A DNA stretch of 64,000 bases, taken from Littorina saxatilis (lineage: Eukaryota; Mollusca; Gastropoda; Littorinimorpha; Littorinidae). The DNA is taken from positions 53,032,442 through 53,096,441 of the forward strand of contig NC_090245.1 of assembly GCF_037325665.1 (NCBI RefSeq). The letters run 5' to 3'. Made by a program: the position numbers and the translations under genes. Positions 42,404-53,488 of this stretch are shown here, piece after piece. Numbering within the stretch: position 1 is the first letter of the stretch; every line of letters begins with the position of its first letter. The notes below the pieces were generated by a model. It saw only the letters and a program-made list of their open reading frames with translations, ran no database searches and was not told the origin of the DNA.

Positions 42404-44839
42404 ATGGCTATGCGTGACATTACTAACATTTCAGAACAGAAGTACCATAAACGGAAGAGGGACGGGACGTGGGAAGTGTATTCACGTAAACGTGGCAGGA
42501 GACAAATCGAGTTGTCATTTAGAAGCGAAGACGATAGAGATGCCTTTGATGCTAAATTTGCAAACGCCAAAAACGCTTCCGGATTTTCTGCAAACCATGA
42601 TGTTCTCAGTCACTTACTAGACAGTTATTTGAACAGTCGGTTAGTTACAAGGTCGGTTTGCCCAATGTCACCATCGTCAGCAACACCATTATTCTCATCC
42701 TCTTCGTCGTCGCTGCCATCATCATTCTGCAGTCCTTCGACGTCATCGTCGCTACCATCATCATTCTGCAGTCCTTCGACGTCATCGTCGCTGCCATCAT
42801 CATTCTGCAGTCCTTCGACGTCATCGTCGCTGCCATCATCATTCTGCATTCCTTCGACGTCATCGTCGCTGCCATCATCATTCTGCATTCCTTCGACGTC
42901 ATCGTCGCTGCCATCATCATTCTGCAGTCCTTCGACGTCATCGTCGCTGCCATCATCATTCTGCAGTCCTTCGACGTCATCGTCGCTGCCATCATCATTC
43001 TGCAGTCCTTCGACGTCATCGTCGCTGCCATCATCATTCTGCAGTCCTTCGACGTCATCGTCGCTGCCATCATCATTCTGCAGTCCTTTGATGTCATCGT
43101 CGCTGCCATCATCATTCTGCAGTCCTTCGACGTCATCGTCGCTGCCATCATCATTCTGCAGTCCTTCGACGTCATCGTCGCTGCCATCATCATTCTGCAG
43201 TCATTCGACGTCATCGTCGCTGCCATCATCATTCTGCAGTCCTTCGACGTCATCGTCGCTGCCATCATCATTCTGCAGTCCTTCGACGTCATCGCCGCTG
43301 CCGTCATCATTCTGCAGTCCGTCCACGTCATCGTCGATCTCTTCGCCAGCAAATCATATTTTGTCACCAGTGCCATCATTGTCACCTCCAACTACATCCC
43401 CGCAAGGTACGTCGTCTTCACTGTCTTCCTTTGCATCAGACCATGCAGACGACCCAGCGTGTACCCCCCATCTATTTGTAGGTGAACAGCGGCAAGTAGT
43501 GTCGCTTGTGGAGAGTGTGCAGCAGCACGCTGTTGTATGTGATGCACCTTTGGTACAAGTGTCGTCTTGCATGGACGGACATGTTTACAGTGTTCAGTTT
43601 AAATGCATAAAGAAGCACACAGTTTCGTGGAGTTCCTCGGGCGACCTTGGAGACAAGTTTCTAGTGAACGACCGTTTATTTCTGGCATACATTTCATCAG
43701 GAATCCTTCCAGTGCAATACAAAAAGTTTTCTGAATTTGCCTGCATGGGAAAGATTTCGGATCGTTTTTTAGACGAGCGGCTTCCTCGCTTCAGTGCTGT
43801 GACCAGTTTTCTTCAGAAACTGTCAACGACGTCAGCCAGGTCTGAAGAAGAAAGGCTCAGTGCTGGTGGCGAGGTGCGTGGTATCAGTGTGATGACGGAT
43901 GCCCGCCATGCATCGCGTAAGAACTCGTATCACACTGACCACGTCACTGTTGGGCGAAAGTCCCACAAGGTTTTGAACATGCAGCATCTTACTAAAGAGG
44001 ACGATGTCTGCACCCAACGACATGAAGCGTTGGGTTGCAGGAGAATGTATAGTGACATGGAGGCAGTTGGAGTCGACATAGCCGAGCACGTACATGATAG
44101 GAATATGTCTGTTAATAAGTTTGTCAAAACCAGAGGTGTGAGGAATGTGAATGAGAGATGGCATGTTGCGAAAAGTGTGACTGTGGGTGTTCGGAAGCTC
44201 GGGCAAGGCACAAAAAAGTCGTTAGGCAAGACATGGCATCCAGAGTTGACAGACAAGCCAAGTGCAGTCAGAGACCATGTCTACTGGTGCATAGACCACT
44301 GTGACGGTGACAAAGACAGACTACGTCAGCTCCTGGATGTTTGTGTCTTGCACTTTCAAAACAATCATCAAAACTGTGATATCTCTTCCTCTTGCAAAAG
44401 ACAAGGGTACATTCCATCGCTATGTGTTCTAACCAGCGAAGCTGCCATACTTTTGTTGACAAATTTTATTCACAAACACGTTGTTTATAAGAACGCAGAA
44501 GACTTTGTCCTTGCTCGAGACACTTACTACGTTGACAGTTTCAACAATGTATGTTTGATTTACCTACAAAAACGTGTGCACTTCAGACGAAGACTACATT
44601 ATGAGCTACGCATGGACCTGGCTGTTTTGGACTGGAATGAACACGTTGACCGCGAGTCAACCTGCCACTACCAGCGTCAGAGTGCAGAGCACCACAGGCG
44701 CCGGAGGGGTCAACGAGTTCTAAAAAAAAAGTCCTTCCAGTTTGTCCACGACATCTGGGTCCATGTGGTTCATCAATACAAATGTGATGAACTGAGCGAT
44801 GATAGCACAAGTTGCGATGAGTCTTCTGATCATGAATAG
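42404..44839 (+). CDS. DDE-type transposase with serine-rich minisatellite linker (Kolobok-like)
   Basis: 811 residues from the ATG at 42404; an upstream in-frame ATG at 42350 is less likely because the preferred start begins the conserved-looking MAMRDITNISEQKYHKRKRD. The N-terminus (about 1-85) is basic, with RKRGRRQIELSF. Residues ~100-310 are a Ser/Pro-rich linker built from about 16 repeats of 13 residues (SPSTSSSLPSSFC). The catalytic part begins near 330. Its motif order matches a transposase group with GDGR...H...YT, TDRH..I, WH.AK and LE.FH: here ISVMTDARHAS (Asp ~499), HVHDRNMSVNKF (Asp ~565), NERWHVAKSV, and TYYVDSFNNVCLIYLQKRV (Asp ~711 where relatives have Glu), then DLAVLDWNEHVDRE. 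The tail is acidic (SDDSTSCDESSDHE). The frame is open throughout. The assignment is from motif order only. Confidence 0.65.
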   Translation: MAMRDITNISEQKYHKRKRDGTWEVYSRKRGRRQIELSFRSEDDRDAFDAKFANAKNASGFSANHDVLSHLLDSYLNSRLVTRSVCPMSPSSATPLFSSSSSSLPSSFCSPSTSSSLPSSFCSPSTSSSLPSSFCSPSTSSSLPSSFCIPSTSSSLPSSFCIPSTSSSLPSSFCSPSTSSSLPSSFCSPSTSSSLPSSFCSPSTSSSLPSSFCSPSTSSSLPSSFCSPLMSSSLPSSFCSPSTSSSLPSSFCSPSTSSSLPSSFCSHSTSSSLPSSFCSPSTSSSLPSSFCSPSTSSPLPSSFCSPSTSSSISSPANHILSPVPSLSPPTTSPQGTSSSLSSFASDHADDPACTPHLFVGEQRQVVSLVESVQQHAVVCDAPLVQVSSCMDGHVYSVQFKCIKKHTVSWSSSGDLGDKFLVNDRLFLAYISSGILPVQYKKFSEFACMGKISDRFLDERLPRFSAVTSFLQKLSTTSARSEEERLSAGGEVRGISVMTDARHASRKNSYHTDHVTVGRKSHKVLNMQHLTKEDDVCTQRHEALGCRRMYSDMEAVGVDIAEHVHDRNMSVNKFVKTRGVRNVNERWHVAKSVTVGVRKLGQGTKKSLGKTWHPELTDKPSAVRDHVYWCIDHCDGDKDRLRQLLDVCVLHFQNNHQNCDISSSCKRQGYIPSLCVLTSEAAILLLTNFIHKHVVYKNAEDFVLARDTYYVDSFNNVCLIYLQKRVHFRRRLHYELRMDLAVLDWNEHVDRESTCHYQRQSAEHHRRRRGQRVLKKKSFQFVHDIWVHVVHQYKCDELSDDSTSCDESSDHE
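42706..43330 (+). repeat. 39-bp coding minisatellite, ~16 units
   Basis: Unit begins CAGTCCTTCGACGTCATCGT and is 39 bp long, so the frame is kept. Most units are identical or differ by one or two bases. The array encodes the 13-residue serine-rich repeat of the transposase linker. All frames stay open across it, which creates long false frames on both strands. Confidence 0.95.
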
Positions 44840-44871
44840 GTGCAGTTGAACTGTTTGAATGAAATCTAGCT

Positions 44872-45115
<244 letters not shown>

Positions 45116-45119
45116 ACAC

Positions 45120-45310
45120 CCGCTCGGCTTTTTGTCCCCTCTGCCTCACTGATTTGGTTTTGTGTTTATTTCGTCATTATTTTGTTAGTAAATAGTGAAC
45201 ATTGCTTCAATGCCGAAGCAACAAACATCATTATTGGTTGTAATTTGCTACCAATTTTAAAACCCGACTATCGTATTACATAGTAATTTTGACAGCAGTT
45301 CAAATGTGTA
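45120..45310 (+). repeat. Direct copy of 36100-36290
   Basis: Starts CCGCTCGGCTTTTTGTCCCC. The two copies differ at only a few positions. Here it lies between the transposase gene and the right arm. Confidence 0.8.
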
Positions 45311-45426
45311 CATTTACCAGTTCCATTCAGCAGACTTTCAGGTCTTTGTGACTAATTTCTGGCCAGGAATTCATCACGCTTTCTGTTGTTCATTCGTTTC
45401 CTGTGACATTGATCAGCAAACCAGCA

Positions 45427-45427
<1 letters not shown>

Positions 45428-45498
<71 letters not shown>

Positions 45499-45966
45499 CT
45501 TTGGTTATATCGGTTTTTGTTGTTGTTGATGAGTACATGTACGTAACAAAATGTAGTCAGTATAATTATATACGTTTGCACCATACCTCATCTCCCGTGA
45601 AATATCAACAGAGTTCGAAGTTTCAGTTTGTCAATCTGTATAGTATGATTTGTTTTCAAATACGTTTTGTCTTTCTTTCCTTGTCCTGGTTTGTTTACAG
45701 ATCATCGTCATTTTTTAATCTCGGAAGATCTAACAAGTGTTCTGAGCATCGCCTAAGTAGACATCAACAAGCATGTACATACTTGAATGATCTTGCCGTT
45801 GTCTATCTTTTGCGATATCATGTCCATTTCCACATCGCAACATTATTGAATATTTGTACCAGTTTCAATTTGTCTGATTCAAACTAGATGTTGAATGACA
45901 CAGAAATAAAACGATTTCTTCGTGAACTTCAATTTAATATATCAGGTGTACGATACATCTACACAG

Positions 45967-45999
<33 letters not shown>

Positions 46000-46042
46000 T
46001 TTGTGTTTGTGTGTCTATGTGTGTGTGTGTGTGTATGTGTGT

Positions 46043-46087
<45 letters not shown>

Positions 46088-46340
46088 CTTGAACATAACT
46101 ACACCCATGTGTTTATGAGTTACATAATTATATATATGCGTTCAGTCAGTCTGCATGTTTCCTTTCACAAAATAAGACACAACATCAAAAATGAATACAG
46201 ATTTGATCTGCAAGGAGGAAATATCAAACCAACCCACACCCCAAACCTAAAGCAGCTCATGACAAACTTTTGGTACACACTTTGCAAAATAATACTCTAA
46301 TTTCTAACCAGCTGCATTACACGCTGCCAACAGAGAGAGA
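45428..46340 (-). repeat. Right inverted arm
   Basis: Inverted partner of 37370-38302, beginning in a ~70-bp GT run and ending at CTGCCAACAGAGAGAG next to ACAAGTCGCGTAAGGCG. Confidence 0.8.
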
Positions 46341-47810
46341 ACAAGTCGCGTAAGGCGAAATTACAACATTTAGTTAATCTGTCGAACCCACAGAATACAA
46401 GAAACTAAGTCCATCTCACGATGAACACGAGCCGAAATCATATGCACTCGACTTATGAAATAGAAAGAAATCAAATACGACGAAGAGAAGAAAAAGTTTG
46501 AAAGTACCATTGAACTTCCATGTCGGCGTGTGGCTGAGCTTAAAATAGGAATGTTGTTGCAATCTGTTAGGCACTTTCCCTTTTGACAGGTAGTTTTTGC
46601 ATGTACAGCAAAACACGGCCTTTTTTACAAATCCTAAAGACTGTCGGAAACTTCGCATGCTCTCTTGTGAACGCCATGTGAAACATTGATTCTGAAACAA
46701 AAATCTATGGCATGAATGACAATGGAAAGACGGTCTCTCTCTGATTCCAAGTTCATAATGACAGTTATAAAGTGCTGAATTTAAAAAATCTGTAGATGAA
46801 GTAAAATCATTTGAATGTTGGCTTGTTGAAACTTCATAACAAACAGCCACCTCGTCTATATCATTATCTGAAAGAATGCCAACTTCCTTTGAAACACCAA
46901 CATTTGTATGGAAAACTTCTGTTTCTGTCATCTTTGATTTCATTTGACAACTTGGACTGATGGCATCTTCCAGAGATATATCCATTACTTTCAACTTGCG
47001 CCTCTTTGTATTCCTGTAAGCCTGCCACTTATTTATAAAAAGAAACGTTTGATACTTTTACCAAACAGTTAGTATAATGCACGATTTACCTGTATTCGTC
47101 TTTAAATTCTGCAAGACTGAAGCGAAAGAGGTCTGTCTCAGTTTTGTCGTCAGTTTGTTGTGTACATTTACACACGCACAACGAACAACACATGCACAGG
47201 CCCGGAGGAAGCTCTCCATTTTTATGTCCGACGATAGACGTATACATGTAGTTTACATGTTTATTAGTCATCTATTTGATAGATTACGTGTATGATATGA
47301 CGGAGAGTCGCATCGGTTTGATGCCGTGAACCCAACCGTGGCTGTGGCTGTCGTTTGAAGTAGCCTACTTCTTTATAAAGATTCATTTACATTCTACTTC
47401 TGACCAAGGCATGTTTGGTACCTACTGAATCCTTGTTGCGTGTAGTTTTACGTGGCACGTTGCCCAAAGTTGTATTCTTGAGGAGCATAAAATAAAACGT
47501 GTTACAAAGTTATCTCAAAACTCTGCAGTGACTGCTCGCGCAGCAGGTCAGCTAATTATAGCACGCAGCCTCCACAGACAGCTTTCGAGCCGAGACCATA
47601 TTATGAGTCGCCGCTCCTGCGGCTCGTCAAAAACTGCATGCAGTGTTTTCAGTCACGAGAATAAAATAGCTTCGTCAATCCACGCGGCAAGTAAGTCGCT
47701 CGATTTTTGCGTGCAGCACGAAGTAAACAGACATGCAAGAATAGCGACGGGTTCAAGTTTAGGTCGCTCCAGGAGAAAAATTCTTTTGGATGTTGGCCTT
47801 TAAGAAAAAA
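46341..47810 (+). mobile_element. HINE-variant 5' region split by a 1.2-kb insertion
   Basis: The HINE-variant start (ACAAGTCGCGTAAGGCGAAA to CTGTCGAACCCACAGAATAC, 46341-46400) resumes at about 47632 with ACTGCATGCAGTGTTTTCAG and continues to 47810. The unsplit version is seen, inverted, at 39626-39758 and 35758-35955. The inserted 46401-47631 carries a minus-strand spliced frame. Confidence 0.6.
46508..47271 (-). CDS. Partial spliced gene with two zinc-knuckle-like pairs (Helitron N-terminus-like)
   Basis: Two minus-strand exons, about 47090-47271 and 46508-47013, join in phase at FKDEYR/NTKRRKLKVMD. The second exon carries FHCHSCHRFLFQNQCF and, 30 residues on, VFCCTCKNYLSKGKVPNRL. The pattern CxxC.R.LF followed by CxxC..L..G.VP is like the region before the replication initiator domain of Helitron-like proteins. 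No Rep or helicase part follows. A weak donor at 46508 has no visible partner exon, so the gene is a fragment. It could instead be an orphan captured exon pair. Confidence 0.35.
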
Positions 47811-48059
47811 GAAAGAAAAAAAGTCAGTCTTGCGTCTTTGGCTCTCTTTCACAGCCGCTTATCATGCCTGTTTTGTTTTTTCTAACAAAAAAAAGCAGAA
47901 ACAAAGAAATAAGATTCCCCGTTTTCGGCGTCTGAACTTGATAAAATCGTTCAAAATGTGAAAGTGGTGAGAGCGACAGAAGGTGCACAATGATGTTGTT
48001 GAAGTGAACTGAGTTGCTTATGTCTGTTGGTGTGACGGTCAGTATCAGTGATAAACTTT

Positions 48060-48100
48060 AGAGAGAGAGAGAGAGAGAGAGAGACTCAGAGAGAGAGACT

Positions 48101-48151
<51 letters not shown>

Positions 48152-48180
48152 ACTCACTGTGAGAGAGACTGAGAGAGAGA
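48060..48180. repeat. GA-rich microsatellite
   Basis: GA runs broken by ACTC and ACTGACTC at the 3' side of the LINE. Confidence 0.9.
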
Positions 48181-48185
48181 GAACT

Positions 48186-50440
48186 GAACGAACGAACGAA
48201 CGCGGAACGAACTTTATTACTGACTCAAGGATGGAGATTTTAGCCTCTCACGCCTAGTCTTACAATCTGTCCCTGCTAAACTAGTAAGACATAAAAATAA
48301 AGACAATAAAAGCGGGACAATTGTCAATCGCAATCATACAGTATTACTAATTTCAACATTACCTATACGACTACATAATGCATAATAGAACATTAAAATG
48401 TACATGTATGTCAATATAATACAAAGAAAACGAAAATTGGACTCGCACACACACGCGCGCCGCATGCCTGCAATCACGTTCGCACTCAATACAACACACA
48501 CACTAGTCACACACGCACATACATACACGCACGGCACACACACACACACCGTGACACACTCACACACACACACATACATACACACACACACACTGACACA
48601 CATACACATATGCGCACACACATACACACGCACGCACACACACACTACACACTCACACACACACACGCACACGCGCACACACACACACAACAACAACTTC
48701 ATTATCATCATCATCATCATCATCATCATCCTGATCATCGTCAACATCATTATCATCATCAACAAAATATATAGAGGTTAGTGATAGCAATGCATTCTTG
48801 CTAGAAACACTGAGTTTCAGAATGTAACTGTTCGTGACAGCAGATATTTGCGGAGCTGCGATTTGAAGTGTTTAATCGTGTTTGACCCCTTTATCTCACA
48901 TGGTAGCGAATTCCAAATTGTTGAGCCCGAAAACGCTAAACTGGTTTTATATAAATCAATGCGGGGTAACCGGGAAATTAATTTGTTTGAGCCATATCTG
49001 TCTGTTGCTTTCTGAAATAATGATCGCATGTACTGTGGGGTCTCGTTTATTTGTACCTTAAACATTAAAAGCGCCTTATTAAAAAATAACTGATCTTTAA
49101 GTGATAAAAAAATTAAGAATGCTTAGCTTTTGATCTGTTGATGTTTGCGGACCCGGCATGATAAGTTTGGCTGCGCGACGGTGAAGAGAATTTACTTTTT
49201 TTAAGTGAACATCGCTACAACCATCCCAAAGTGTAGATGCATAATTCAGATGAGGTAAAATATGACCAAAATAAAACAACTTGAGTGCTGAGATATCAGC
49301 GTAATGCTTTAATTTGGAGAGAAGCGGGAACAAGTTTTTAGATAAGGTTTTGGTAACACGGTTGAGGTGGCCGACTGCCACTTTAATTCAGCGTCTATTG
49401 TGACCCCGAGAACACGATGGCTGGTTACTTGTTCAATGGGTGACTCATTTAAACTGAGATGAAGATTCAGAGGAGCGAGTTGGTGTTTCTGTCGTGTTGT
49501 GATCACCATGCATTTAGTTTTGCCTGGGTGTATAATCATTGAGTTTTGTTTAAACCAATCAAATATCAGTGTTGTTCAAACTCGTTTGAAGAGAGGTTTC
49601 TATAGATTGTAAACTTTTACCGGACGTGTAAAGAGACGAGTCGTCTGCGAAAAGGTCATTAATAACCGTCTTGTCTGATATATAGAGTGGTAGATCATTA
49701 ATGTAAATGCAAAATAAAAGTGGGCCCAAAACTGATCCTTGTGGGACGCCGTGCATGAGCCGTCCTATCGAAGAACGGTTACCACTAAGGGAGACAAACT
49801 GCATTCTGTTCGCTAAATAAGAACGTAAAAAAGGTAAGTAGGATTCGTCGCCTAAATAACAAGATAATTTCTTTAACAGAATTGTGTGATCAATAATATC
49901 AAACGCTTTCTTAAAATCGAGGAAGACGGCGCCGACTGTTTCCGAATGGTTAATGGCAGAGAGCCATGTATCGCATAGTTTAACGAGAGCTGTGTGACAC
50001 GAATGTTTAGGGCGAAATCCTGATTGAGATGGAGCGAAAAGACCACGGCTTTCCATGTGCAGAAGCAAGCACTTTTGTACATGTTTTTCTAATGGTTTTG
50101 ATAGAACAGACAATAGCGAAATTGGCCTAAAATTGTTTATGTCGGTTAAGTCTTTTGTTTTGGGAAGTGGAATTACTTTTGCGGTTTTAAATATTTCTGG
50201 AAACACATTTCGGTCAATACATAAGTTGTACGCATACGTAATTGGCTCAACAAGAAAGGGTAACGCTAACTTGAGTAAGGAAGCGGGTATGTTATCGGGT
50301 CCCATTGACTTTTTATTGAGTCAAGTCAGTTATTAGTCGCCCGACATCGTGGACTGCAATGAATGGGATGTTAAAAGGTTCAACTTCTTTCATATTGGCC
50401 TGGCAAAATAATTGAAGAAATTGTGGGCATGATACTCGCT
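48186..50440 (-). mobile_element. 5'-truncated LINE (CR1/Jockey-like) with decayed reverse transcriptase
   Basis: On the minus strand the RT core is in 49559-50305: KSMGPDNIPASLL, FRPISLLSVLSKPLE, SGFRPKHSCHTALV, FLDFKKAFDIIDH, GVPQGSVLGPLLF and the catalytic box FADDSSLY. The frame is then broken, continuing in 49309-49539 (KTKCMVITTR, LGVTID), 49097-49381 (YFGHILPHLNYASTLWDGC) and 48817-49065 (GSTIWNSLPCEIK, the usual C-terminus). Another break lies near 50310, with about 40 more residues upstream. So there are about four frameshifts. The endonuclease is missing. The 3' end contains GAT and TG microsatellites and finishes in a GTTC-type tandem tail at 48186-48205. A dead copy. Confidence 0.85.
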
Positions 50441-50441
50441 T

Positions 50442-50442
<1 letters not shown>

Positions 50443-50520
<78 letters not shown>
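50443..50520. repeat. GA microsatellite
   Basis: About 39 uninterrupted GA units at the 5' edge of the LINE. Confidence 0.95.
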
Positions 50521-50524
<4 letters not shown>

Positions 50525-50741
50525 AGACTGACTGAGAAAAGACATGACAATTGATGGTAAAAGATATAAAGCAAGAATATATGTGCTTTTTGGAGAGAAA
50601 AAAAGTTAACATCCAACGGCCCTCGTCCTAGAACAGAAAAAAACACATAATAATAAAACTATCAGACCAAACTTTACACATTACAATTGTTCGTACAGAA
50701 AAAAAAGTGAAGAGTAGGCCTACTTCACAACATAATGATTG

Positions 50742-50744
<3 letters not shown>

Positions 50745-50832
<88 letters not shown>
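50745..50832. repeat. GA microsatellite
   Basis: About 44 GA units. The sequence between it and the previous microsatellite shows no gene. Confidence 0.95.
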
Positions 50833-50834
<2 letters not shown>

Positions 50835-51233
50835 GAGAGAAAGAGATAGTTGAAGAGGCGGTGCATGATTTATTAATCCATCGCACATTCACGTGCTAGG
50901 TCTAGTCAGTTTCACTTTTGACGGATGCAGGTGCCAGGTGCTAAAAACATCGAAGACTGAGAAGGCTGTCAATTGATCACAATGCACCGGCCTTGTTTCA
51001 GGGATATTCTTGTTGCAGTTTTTTAAACACATTTAAACTTTTTGAACTTCATATTCCGAAATTACCGAATATACAATCTGATGTTCAAATGCCGGGGGTA
51101 ATACTGCGGAGGGGTGCGTGTTGGCTGGAAGAGGAGAGGAGAAGGGTTGCTGTGGTTAGTAACTTTTGCATTGCTGCTTTAGTCCGCCGGTTTGGCAAAC
51201 ACACACACATTCCATCTACTACCAAAGAAAAGA

Positions 51234-52102
51234 ACAAGTCGCGTAAGGCGAAAATACAACATTTAGTCAAGCTCAGTCGAACTCACAGAATCAGTGAAAC
51301 TGAACGCATTGCATTTTTTCCGCAAGACCGTACACTCGTAGCATCGTCTGTCCACCGCTCGTGGCAAAAGCATTGAAATTAACAATCCAGAAAAGCGCGG
51401 TAGCGGTTGCGCTGAGGAGGATAGCACGCTTTTCTATATCTCTATTCTTTTTAACTTTTTGAACGTGTTTTTAATCCAAACATATCATATCTATACGTGT
51501 TTGGAATCAGGAACGGACAAGGAATAAGATGAAATTGTTTTTAAATCGATTTTGGACATTTAACTTTAATCATAATTTTTATATTTTTAATTTTCAGAGC
51601 TTGTTTTTAATCCGAATATAACATATTTATATGTTTTTTGAATCAGAAAATGATGAAGAATAAGATAAACGTAGTTTTGGATCGTTTTATAAAAAAATAA
51701 TTTTAATTACAATTTCCAGATTTTTAATGACCAAAGTCATTAATTGATTTTTAAGCCACCAACGGCTGAAATGCAATACGGAAGTTCGGCCTTCGTCGAA
51801 GATTGCCTTACAAAAATTTCAATCAATTTGATTTAAAAATGAGGGTGTGACAGTGCCGCCTCAACTTTTACAAAAAGCCGGATATGACGTCATCAAAGAC
51901 ATTTATCGAAATGAAACAAATTCTGGGGATATCATACCCAGGAACTCTCATGTCAAATTTCATAAAGATCGGTCCAGTAGTTTACTCTGAATCTCTCTAC
52001 ACACACACACGCACAGACACACACACAGTACACACCACGACCCTCGTCTCGATTCCCCCTCTATGTTAAAACATTTAGTCAAAACTTGACTAAATGTAAA
52101 AA
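51234..52102 (+). mobile_element. HINE copy, full length
   Basis: ACAAGTCGCG to TTGACTAAATGTAAAAA, ending 60 bp before the probable MRPS11 exon at 52162. Confidence 0.85.
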
Positions 52103-52161
52103 GGACACAAGAAAAGAAATGTATAAAAGTACATCAAGCGTTGTTCTTTTCTCCTCTACAG

Positions 52162-52301
52162 TCTGCAAACATATGCACGAAATATACTTAAAAACAGCCA
52201 CATTTCTTTATCGACACACGAAAAATCGTCTGCTAGCTCGAGAGCACGTCATGTTCTGCAAGGGAGGTTATGCAGAAGACCAAAGATGGCTGACCTTCAC
52301 G
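52162..52301 (+). CDS. MRPS11: Probable 5' exon of MRPS11 (mitochondrial presequence)
   Basis: A pyrimidine-rich acceptor (CTTTTCTCCTCTACAG) precedes the exon and GTGAG follows it. Its frame (phase 1 in, phase 1 out) fits the next exon at 59713 exactly, joining at MADLH/GVVQRVQS. The 46 residues are basic and Ser-rich with hardly any acidic residue (HISLSTHEKSSASSRARHVL), as expected for a mitochondrial import signal. No start ATG is fixed: a Met inside the exon (ATGGCTGACC at 52286) would be a short alternative start. The assignment is by phase and composition only. If right, the following intron of 7.4 kb contains the whole DIRS element. Confidence 0.45.
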
Positions 52302-52302
52302 G

Positions 52303-52851
52303 TGAGAACTTTGTGGAAACGTTTCTATTTCAATTTAGTGGAGATCAGTTTTATGTATATATGTAGTACGAATGCCCAGAGGTTTTCTACTATTGACTTG
52401 ATGCAAAAGCATGCTATTTTAAGCAGCAAAGTGTCAGAAGAATAAACTTAATTATGAAGACAGCAAACTGGACTGTGCACTGCAGACTGCTACGGTACGG
52501 TGAAGACTGACTGCTGAAAGTGATAGTGTTACTGATTGATCTCATGAGGACGAAGTGAATTAGAATCATTGAAGATAGAGTTTCATATTATTCTATTTAC
52601 CACACAGACTAACATTATTTTAAGAACGATTTGCTTGTTGCCTTGCAAGAAATGAACAGCTGCATGGCTTTATAAATTTTGTAAAAGTAAAACAAATCAT
52701 TTTATATTGTATTGTAGTACTGCATGTATGTTTATACGTGTATTGTAGTTTAAAAAAAATGTATAGAACAGATACAAAGTCAGGACATGCTGCAGGTCGT
52801 TCATCTGTCTGTATTTTGAAATGAACAAATACTAAAACTGTGTGTGTGCAA

Positions 52852-52888
<37 letters not shown>

Positions 52889-53270
52889 AGTAAAAAATAT
52901 ATTATTGTGACACTAGGCCACACAATAGTATTATCACTATTGATAAGGCATTTAATATAATTAATTGGTTCTTATCAATTATTGGATTTTTTCCAGGTGT
53001 CTGACCCCAGCAGACATTTTTGACTGAGAGCATTGGAGGACAAAAGGAACACCATCAAAATGTTAAAATCAGCCCTGACAACACTGTGTAAATTGCATGG
53101 ACGCCATGCCCTTTGTCAACAATTGCGTGACACAAGTGAGGAAGTGTTTTAGTCTGAAACTATTGAAGTTTTCTTTAATGGCTTCAAGTTCAACAGTTCA
53201 TTCAGTGTATGGCATGGATGCATGCCTTTGCAAATACAGTTTGGGATTTTCATTATGCTTAAATATAAAT
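52303..53270. other. Intron sequence left of the DIRS element
   Basis: A/T-rich, with a GT microsatellite at about 52855-52886. No exon or element recognised. Confidence 0.5.
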
Positions 53271-53488
53271 TAAATTACATATTCTTACTCCAATTCTCAT
53301 AAATGCATTGACTTCAGTCTCACATGCTAGATGTCGAAAAACCACTCAAATTACCTGCCCTTAGAAGGGTGGTAACCAAGCTAAAAAGAGACGCTATAGC
53401 TGTTGCTATGCACTGACCTTGCTCGGTTACCCATAACACCCTGCGCACCACGTGAGCGCCAGCATCCGGAATAATCATTCTCGACTTT
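53271..53488 (+). repeat. DIRS left inverted terminal repeat
   Basis: Begins TTAAATTACATATTCTTACT and ends near CGGAATAATCATTCTCGAC. Confidence 0.85.

Noticed and set aside
42706-43330. CRISPR-like regular repeats
   Set aside because: Units are contiguous with no unique spacers and lie within a eukaryotic coding sequence.
42645-43485. Long open frames on both strands over the 39-bp repeat (for example 42658-43485 plus and 42645-43391 minus)
   Set aside because: They arise because the repeat unit is a multiple of three and free of stops in several frames. The frame of the 811-residue transposase explains the region.
50993-51376. 127-residue plus-strand frame
   Set aside because: It runs into the HINE copy at 51234 and has no domain. 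A first MRPS11 exon was considered here, but no donor in the required phase was seen.
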